Of a stretch of 18,582 nucleotides of DNA, positions 14,079 through 18,582 are shown in pieces (positions within the stretch are counted from its first letter, which is position 1; each line of letters starts with the position of its first letter). The stretch spans positions 1 through 18,582 of the forward strand of contig CAYQUK010000010.1 of assembly GCA_964420875.1 (NCBI GenBank), given 5' to 3'. The position numbers and the translations under genes were made by a program. This DNA comes from JAUPVO01 sp964420875. GTDB lineage: Bacteria > Patescibacteriota > Minisyncoccia > Phycocordibacterales > UBA5272. The notes below the pieces were generated by a model. That model was not told the origin of the DNA. It saw only the letters and a program-made list of their open reading frames with translations, and searched no databases.

Positions 14079-15749
14079 TTACATCCTCTCTGGTGCTTTG
14101 ATACCCAAAATATGCAAACCATTTTTTAAAGTTGTTTTTATTTTATACGCTATGACCTCGTTACTCTCATCACCAGATATTTTGTTAGAAGCATACCAGG
14201 AGTTGGCCTCACGAGCTAGTGACACCAGATACGTAGATAGCTTTTGCGGAGCAGTCTCATCCACAACCTCTTGCAACACGTCAGCATATTTTGCTAGCTC
14301 CAACACTAATGCAATATTGTTTTCATTTACTTGTAACTTGTTCCCATTTTCTTTTGCCACACTATTCATACGCGCATATGTATATTGCAAATATGGACCA
14401 CTGTCACCCTCTACGTTTATCGCTTTTTCAATATCAAATACAACATCCTTACCTAGGGCCTGTTTTAGTGTCGAGTACTTTAGTGAGGCGATAGCAACAG
14501 CTTCGAGTGTCTCTTCTTTTTCTGACTCATTATCAATACGACTAGCGTCGAACCTTTCTTTTAAAATTTTCTTTACATCCTCTATCAATTCATCACCTGC
14601 TATGATATTACCTTTACGACTACTCATTTTCCCATCTGCAAATCTCATCATGCCGTGACCAATATGAGCCAGCTTTTCTCTGTCACAAATACCGAGATCG
14701 TTAATAGCCGAGTACAACACCTTAAAATAGTCAGACTGCTCATTGCCAGTTATGACAATGCTCTTATCAAAATCTCCAAGTCTTCTTTTCTTTTCCTCCA
14801 TGTTGCCGAGGTCTTTGGCTTCATATGTTGGTAGGCCGTTTTTATTTATGAACACTCTCTTGTGCAGACCCACTTTCTCACCGTCATATATTATCGCCCC
14901 CTCGTCTCCCACCTCAAAAACCTTACCAATATTATTTTTGACTATCTCTGTTCCGATCGGTGCGGCCTCACTTTCAAAAATATACTCGTCGAACTTTGTA
15001 TCCAACTTTTTATAAAGTGTCTCAAAATATTCCAGTGACCACGCGCGCCCAGTCTCATATATGTCGTTGATTGTCTCGTCAGACTTTTCATATATTTTTT
15101 TATTGATATCTGTGACTGACTTTTTTATCTCACCATCTTCTGCATCAGCATCAAAAGCTTTATATCCTAATGCATACATTTCACCAAGCCATTGCACCTT
15201 CTCAATCAGAGACCTTTCATCATCAGATTTTAAATTATTATATGTGTCGATATTTTCTAATATCGCATATATATTGATGGCGATGTGACGACCAATGTCA
15301 CCTTGATAATTTACCCTATTCACATCAGCCCCAGCTGTCTCATATATACGCGCCACGGCCTCACCGATTATGTTCGTCATCAGATGCCCAATATGGAAAA
15401 CTTTAAATGGGTTTGGATCTGTATACTCTACCAAAACTTTTTTATTTTTATACTCACTCTCAATATCTGTATCAGTACCGAGACTTTTTAAAATAAAATC
15501 TGGGGTTAAGATAAAATTAATAAACCCTGGCCCAGCCACTTCGACTTTTACAAACATATCAACATTGTTTTCAAAAATTTTTGCAGCCAGCTCGCTAGCC
15601 AAATCCTTTGGATTCCTATTCTCATTTTTAGCCATTACCATCGCGACATTAGACGTGACATGCCCAAATCCTGCATGCTCGGTATAGATAGTAGAAAAAT
15701 CCTGACTTCCCGATACCTCACTTATGACTTTTCTTATCTGTTTTAACAT
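14079..15749 (-). CDS. argS: Arginyl-tRNA synthetase
   Basis: It charges tRNA-Arg. The N-terminal Add-1 domain is short; the catalytic core has FHIGHL (HIGH at residues 119-122), YQGDIGRHIA and KMSSRKG (374-380) in the KMSKS position; the C-terminal helical domain recognises the anticodon and ends LGIKAPERM, a common ArgRS ending. I place the start at the ATG at 15749 (protein MLKQIRKV, 556 aa). An ATG three codons upstream (15758) overlaps the extended -10 box TGTTAGAAT and so should lie at or before the transcription start, whereas 15749 is 7 bases after the box, as for other genes here. A diverged copy of its 3' end lies 720 bp downstream. Confidence 0.96.
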   Translation of the reverse strand: MLKQIRKVISEVSGSQDFSTIYTEHAGFGHVTSNVAMVMAKNENRNPKDLASELAAKIFENNVDMFVKVEVAGPGFINFILTPDFILKSLGTDTDIESEYKNKKVLVEYTDPNPFKVFHIGHLMTNIIGEAVARIYETAGADVNRVNYQGDIGRHIAINIYAILENIDTYNNLKSDDERSLIEKVQWLGEMYALGYKAFDADAEDGEIKKSVTDINKKIYEKSDETINDIYETGRAWSLEYFETLYKKLDTKFDEYIFESEAAPIGTEIVKNNIGKVFEVGDEGAIIYDGEKVGLHKRVFINKNGLPTYEAKDLGNMEEKKRRLGDFDKSIVITGNEQSDYFKVLYSAINDLGICDREKLAHIGHGMMRFADGKMSSRKGNIIAGDELIEDVKKILKERFDASRIDNESEKEETLEAVAIASLKYSTLKQALGKDVVFDIEKAINVEGDSGPYLQYTYARMNSVAKENGNKLQVNENNIALVLELAKYADVLQEVVDETAPQKLSTYLVSLAREANSWYASNKISGDESNEVIAYKIKTTLKNGLHILGIKAPERM

Positions 15750-15756
15750 TGTATCC

Positions 15757-15765
15757 ATTCTAACA
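15757..15765 (-). promoter_or_regulatory. Extended -10 promoter of argS
   Basis: TGTTAGAAT on the minus strand (hexamer TAGAAT, 15762-15757) is 7 bases before the ATG at 15749. It overlaps the alternative ATG at 15758, which argues against that start. There is no Shine-Dalgarno sequence before either ATG. Confidence 0.5.
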
Positions 15766-15789
15766 AATTAAGGGTAAATAACAAAAATA

Positions 15790-16467
15790 CTACACCTTGA
15801 AATGCTTGTTTACTTTATCTACAACCAGCCCGTGTATATATTCTTTTGAGAGCTCGACACCTCCAGCCATACCGTCAACAACTTCCCAATTAAAAATCTT
15901 TGCATAATACATACCAGCATTATGACTATTTACTATGTACTCCTCGTCTGCTTCAGCGGCGTCAACCTTACCACCCATTTGTACAGCCCTATTCTCGGCC
16001 CTCTGCATAGACAGCCATGCTGGTATATGCAGATAAATCACCAAGTTGGTTTTAGGTAGACCTAACATTTCATTTTCTAGTCTATAAGCCCACTCAGCGA
16101 ATTCTTTTCTTTCTTTTTCAGTTTTTAATTTACCACCCTGATGTAGTAAGTTAGATTCAGTATATCTATCAAAAATTATCACATCATTATTAGAAATAAG
16201 ATCGTTCAAGTAATCAATCGATTCCCCTCTGTCCATCGCGTATAACATGCTAGCAATTTTTGGTTCCACTGTAGAAAAGTTATAATTTTCAGCTCTATCG
16301 CTTTTTAAAACTTCACTGAGCAACTTACCCCCCAAGGTTTCCCCATATCTTGGAATAGATACACTGGCAACCTTCTTACCTTTTTCTACTAGATATTTTG
16401 CCAACATATCTGTTTGGGTTTTCTTACCTACCCCATCTGATCCTTCAACTGAAATTAAAATAGCCAT
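15790..16467 (-). CDS. tmk: Thymidylate kinase
   Basis: It phosphorylates dTMP to dTDP. The P-loop EGSDGVGKKTQ is at residues 8-18, SIPRYGETLGG follows, and the DRY-type motif FDRYTESNLL is at 99-108; the lid region is about 154-178. At 225 aa it is slightly longer than E. coli Tmk. An oddity is Lys16 after the Walker A lysine, where Ser/Thr is usual; Thr17 follows. It diverges from thyA across a 102-bp gap and so sits beside the enzyme that makes its substrate. The promoter is unclear: only a weak GTTAAT 8 bases before the ATG, with no Shine-Dalgarno site. Its 3' end is 40 bp before the argS start. Confidence 0.92.
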   Translation of the reverse strand: MAILISVEGSDGVGKKTQTDMLAKYLVEKGKKVASVSIPRYGETLGGKLLSEVLKSDRAENYNFSTVEPKIASMLYAMDRGESIDYLNDLISNNDVIIFDRYTESNLLHQGGKLKTEKERKEFAEWAYRLENEMLGLPKTNLVIYLHIPAWLSMQRAENRAVQMGGKVDAAEADEEYIVNSHNAGMYYAKIFNWEVVDGMAGGVELSKEYIHGLVVDKVNKHFKV

Positions 16468-16504
16468 ATCTGAAGATTAACCCGGAACCACAAAAAACAC
16501 AAAA

Positions 16505-16533
16505 TTTGCAAAAGTTGGCGATGAGAGTAGAAT
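16505..16533 (+). promoter_or_regulatory. Probable sigma70 promoter and ribosome-binding site of thyA
   Basis: TTTGCA (16505-16510) and TAGAAT (16528-16533) are 17 bp apart on the plus strand. Transcription would start near 16540, giving a leader of about 30 nt. AAAGG at 16558-16562 is a Shine-Dalgarno site 7 bases before the ATG at 16570. The design is conventional, unlike that of the backbone genes. Confidence 0.45.
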
Positions 16534-16569
16534 AAAAAACCAAGACCAACCACGATAGAAAGGTTCCTT

Positions 16570-17420
16570 ATGAACACAGTCTCATTACCAGCCCTTGAGC
16601 AGCCGTATCTGGACTTACTGCAACACGTTAGCGAACATGGTGCACCTAAGGGCGACCGCACAGGCACTGGCACAAAGTCAGTATTTGGCCACCAGATGCG
16701 TTTTGATTTGTCACGCGGCTTTCCGCTGCTGACCACCAAAAAGGTCTTTTGGAAAGGGATCGCCTATGAGTTACTTTGGTTCCTCCGTGGCGGCAGCAAT
16801 GCCAAATGGCTGCAGGAACGCGGCGTCACCATCTGGAACAAATGGGCGGCAGAAAACGGTGACCTAGGTCCCGTCTACGGCGTGCAGTGGCGTACGAACT
16901 TACATCGGAGGACTGGCGCGGCGCTAAGCAGTACACACAAACGGGAACTGTTGACCAAATACAGCAAGCCATCGAGCTAATCAAACGTGACCCCGACTCG
17001 CGACGCATCATTGTTAGCGCATGGAATGTCGCTGATCTCGACAAGATGGCGTTGATGCCATGTCATGCATTTTTCCAGTTCTACGTTTCTGAAAGAAAGC
17101 TGTCGTGTCAGCTGTATCAACGAAGTGCCGACCTCTTCCTTGGTGTCCCGTTCAACATCGCCAGCTACGCGCTGCTCACGCACATGATTGCGCAGCAATG
17201 TGACCTCGACGTCGGCGACTTCATCTGGACTGGTGGCGACTGCCATATCTACGACAACCACACCAAGCAAGTCGCCATGCAGTTGTCGCGCGATCCGATG
17301 CCACCGCCGCAACTAGTTATCAAACGTCGTCCCCCAACGATCTTTGACTACGAGTTCGAGGACTTTGAGATTGCGAACTACAAAAGCCACGCAGCCATCA
17401 CAGCTCCGGTAGCAAAATAA
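16570..17420 (+). pseudogene. thyA: Thymidylate synthase, interrupted by a frameshift
   Basis: ThyA makes dTMP from dUMP with methylene-tetrahydrofolate. The first frame (16570 to about 16890) carries DRTGTGTKSVFG, RGFPLLTTKKVFWKGI and DLGPVYGVQWR; the second (about 16890-17420) carries DPDSRRIIVSAWN, PCHAFFQFYV with the catalytic Cys, QRSADLFLGVPFNIASYALL and GGDCHIYDNH, ending APVAK. The frames join at CAGTGGCGTAC (16885-16895): the protein expected there is QWR then AYEL, which needs about 4 more bases (a lost GCGT unit fits), or 1 base if one residue is missing. All catalytic motifs survive, so the break is recent or a sequencing error. Codon use is GC-rich and the gene is SD-led, unlike tmk and argS, suggesting transfer. 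Confidence 0.88.
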
Positions 17421-17440
17421 AACCTGTGCCTAAAAACAAA

Positions 17441-17474
17441 TTAACCCCGCTCGCCTTACGGCTCGCGGGGTTAA
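17441..17474. terminator. Strong two-way terminator between thyA and the 166-aa gene
   Basis: TTAACCCCGC (17441-17450) pairs perfectly with GCGGGGTTAA (17465-17474); inside, GCC and GGC pair around TTAC after a small mismatch. The plus strand continues with ACTTTTT, and the minus strand with TTTGTTTTT. It ends thyA from one side and the 166-aa gene from the other, whose stop codon lies inside the stem. Confidence 0.85.
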
Positions 17475-17971
17475 ACTTTTTCAATCTCGACAAAAGCGGG
17501 ATGGAAATATTTCTCTGTGACACCAAAATCCAACTCAATCTGCACTGGGCCATTTGATGCAATAGCAACCGCAAGAAAGGTCTCTTTTCGCGCTTGGAGA
17601 CGGATCACCTGGCGCATATCCTTGACCCGAAAATACAGCTCGAGGATTTCGTTTTGAGTCTTCCATCTGTGTATATCTGGATTGGTCGACCCACCTAGGT
17701 CCAGCCTGAGAGAGAGATCTCCAAAACCGAGCTCCTTAAAGCCGAATCTTGAATAAAAACTGTCGACGCTGGGAGGCATCTCGATTTCCACGAGTTCTAT
17801 GTCGAGAAAATTTTTGGCTAGCGTTTCCAATGTCCTAGCCTCCTCATTTTCAAGGACACAATAGCGCAGACAATCCCACAGCAAGTCAAAGTAATCGATC
17901 GCCTCGCAGGCCTTTTTGTTTTTGGTCCACTTCTTTTTCAGGCGAGACTTCATTTTCTGCAAGTCAGTCAT
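17471..17971 (-). CDS. Protein of unknown function, 166 aa
   Basis: No family is recognised. It has a very basic N-terminus (SRLKKKWTKNKKACEAIDYF), a short helical part about 25-50, then a mixed alpha/beta region (about 55-166) with FYSRFGFKELGFGDLSLRLDLGG and a strand-rich end (FLAVAIASNGPVQIELDFGV). There is no membrane segment. A GGAGG ribosome-binding site lies just upstream of the ATG at 17971, inside the end of the 79-aa gene; the two overlap by 8 bp and should be translationally coupled. Its stop is inside the shared terminator. It belongs to the SD-led accessory set. Linkage to dut and thyA suggests acquisition together, not necessarily a shared function. Confidence 0.7.
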   Translation of the reverse strand: MTDLQKMKSRLKKKWTKNKKACEAIDYFDLLWDCLRYCVLENEEARTLETLAKNFLDIELVEIEMPPSVDSFYSRFGFKELGFGDLSLRLDLGGSTNPDIHRWKTQNEILELYFRVKDMRQVIRLQARKETFLAVAIASNGPVQIELDFGVTEKYFHPAFVEIEKV

Positions 17972-18203
17972 TCTGCCTCCTTTCCCATATTTGAATTAGT
18001 CGTGGTTCCCTACCTTCAGTTTCAACGATAGGCCCAGTAAAGCCAAGCATCTCCATATAAGTAGTGACGGATTCACGGTATCTAATCACTTTTTCTTTTG
18101 AAAGATAAAACACGCGAATGCGACCAACATCGCTATTAACCACAAAACTGCAGGCTTCACGGCAGGTTATCTCCATGGTTTCTGGTTGAATTTGCAGATC
18201 CAT
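17964..18203 (-). CDS. Small protein of unknown function, 79 aa
   Basis: No family is recognised. It is a soluble, strand-rich protein with ITCREACSFVVNSDVGRIRV near the start (C14, C18) and a charged C-terminus (PRLIQIWERRQND). An AAGGAGG ribosome-binding site is 7 bases before the ATG at 18203, close to ideal. The stop is TGA and overlaps the start of the 166-aa gene, so the pair forms a two-gene operon. It starts 53 bp after the dut stop. The SD, the overlap and the paired partner make it a convincing gene although the product is unknown. Confidence 0.65.
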   Translation of the reverse strand: MDLQIQPETMEITCREACSFVVNSDVGRIRVFYLSKEKVIRYRESVTTYMEMLGFTGPIVETEGREPRLIQIWERRQND

Positions 18204-18234
18204 TTCTGGACCTCCTTTTTAAGAACAGTTTAAT

Positions 18235-18240
18235 ATTATC
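18235..18240 (-). promoter_or_regulatory. Possible -10 box for the 79/166-aa pair
   Basis: GATAAT (18240-18235) on the minus strand, in the gap after dut, would start transcription near 18228 and give a leader of about 25 nt with the AAGGAGG site. No clear -35 is seen, and read-through from dut is equally possible because no terminator hairpin lies between. Confidence 0.3.
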
Positions 18241-18256
18241 CTACTCTTTTTTTAAT

Positions 18257-18582
18257 TTATTTACCAGTGCTGCCGAATCCACCTAAACCGCGAACAGATT
18301 CAGATAATTCGTCTACCTCCTCCACCTCACACAACTCAACAGTTTGAATTAACATTTGTGCCACCTTGTGTCCATTTTCAAATACATATGATTCACTTCC
18401 AAGATTATTAACCATTACTTTTACTTCACCGCGATAACCAGCATCGACTACACCACCCAAAGTTTTCAAAGACTTGGACCCGATACTGGATTTATCCCAA
18501 ATAAGACCTACATACCCTAAGGGTATTTCAAATGCCACACCGAGCGGTATCATCACTGTCTGCCCAGGCATCACAACATGCT
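18257..18582 (-). CDS. dut: dUTP diphosphatase (trimeric type), N-terminus beyond the window
   Basis: It hydrolyses dUTP to dUMP and pyrophosphate, keeping uracil out of DNA and supplying dUMP to ThyA. The visible C-terminal part holds the family motifs: MPGQTVMIPLGVAFEIP, DKSSIGSKSLKTLGG (motif 2), GGVVDAGYRGEVKVMVNN (motif 3 with the catalytic Asp), GHKVAQMLI (motif 4) and RGLGGFGSTGK (motif 5, which closes over the nucleotide). The frame stays open to the right edge (HVVMPGQ), so roughly the first 40 residues are missing. The ATG and GTG near 18570 are internal, not the real start. With tmk and thyA it forms a dTTP-supply group. Confidence 0.95.
   Translation of the reverse strand, partial: HVVMPGQTVMIPLGVAFEIPLGYVGLIWDKSSIGSKSLKTLGGVVDAGYRGEVKVMVNNLGSESYVFENGHKVAQMLIQTVELCEVEEVDELSESVRGLGGFGSTGK

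Larger units (their letters stand above)
13359..14112. repeat. Direct repeat of the argS terminus bounding a 720-bp unit
   Basis: Bases 13359-13392 and 14079-14112 are the same 34-bp sequence except at three positions (13371, 13374 and 13376 against 14091, 14094 and 14096). The copies lie exactly 720 bp apart in the same orientation. Between them is one gene with its own promoter. The right copy is the live argS end; the left copy is the remnant. Confidence 0.85.

Noticed and set aside
16455..16739. 94-aa minus-strand ORF overlapping tmk and thyA
   Set aside because: It runs antisense through conserved thyA coding sequence and has no signals of its own; it is a shadow frame.
16885..16895. 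Programmed -1 frameshift in thyA
   Set aside because: There is no slippery X-XXY-YYZ heptamer at the joint, and thymidylate synthases are not known to use frameshifting; a small deletion or sequencing error explains it better.
382..18582. Alternative genetic code with TGA as glycine (Gracilibacteria/SR1 type)
   Set aside because: All backbone proteins are full length without in-frame TGA, and two genes appear to end at TGA; avoidance of TGA stops is reported as a finding instead.
1..18582. tRNA genes, rRNA, CRISPR arrays, transposases, integrases
   Set aside because: The gaps are short and explained by promoters, terminators or the argS remnant; no cloverleaf, regular repeat array or recombinase motif was seen.

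Overview
The window looks like a piece of an ultra-small, host-dependent bacterium of the Candidate Phyla Radiation (Patescibacteria, Parcubacteria-like). This is inferred from a compact AT-rich backbone, a short RecO, a minimal MetRS without a C-terminal tRNA-binding domain, small membrane and anchored proteins, tight spacing, and an isoleucyl-tRNA synthetase with an extra domain. The genetic code is standard: the backbone genes are full length, and TGA is used as a stop only in two accessory genes.

Layout. At 1-1200 (minus) are the first codons of a gene leaving the left edge, a 64-aa Cys-rich accessory protein with its own promoter and terminator, and tatD. At 1221-2745 (plus) are a MerT-like membrane protein and a membrane-anchored MsrA-MsrB fusion, convergent with what follows. 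At 2737-11899 (minus), in transcription order, are ileS, recO, an anchored 420-aa protein, an AI-2E-family permease, metG, an O-methyltransferase and uppP. At 11940-13360 are two GC-richer accessory genes (a 73-aa protein and a lipoprotein), each with a Shine-Dalgarno site and a terminator. At 13359-16467 (minus) are a remnant of an argS 3' end, a 206-aa membrane protein, full-length argS and tmk. At 16500-18582 are a GC-rich thyA with a frameshift (plus), a strong two-way terminator, two unknown SD-led genes (minus) and a partial dut (minus). tmk, thyA and dut all serve dTTP supply; argS, ileS and metG serve translation.

Main observations. (1) IleRS carries a complete histidine-phosphatase domain, with all expected catalytic residues, inserted in its catalytic core. 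(2) Most backbone genes at the head of a transcription unit have an extended -10 box (TGNTATAAT-like) only 6-9 nt before the ATG and no Shine-Dalgarno site, implying leaderless mRNAs; the accessory genes instead have conventional SD sites and longer leaders. (3) A 720-bp unit carrying one membrane-protein gene is bounded by direct repeats of the argS 3' end, a trace of insertion or recombination. (4) tatD and the merT-like gene diverge from one palindromic -10 box.

No tRNA, rRNA, CRISPR array, transposase or phage gene was seen.
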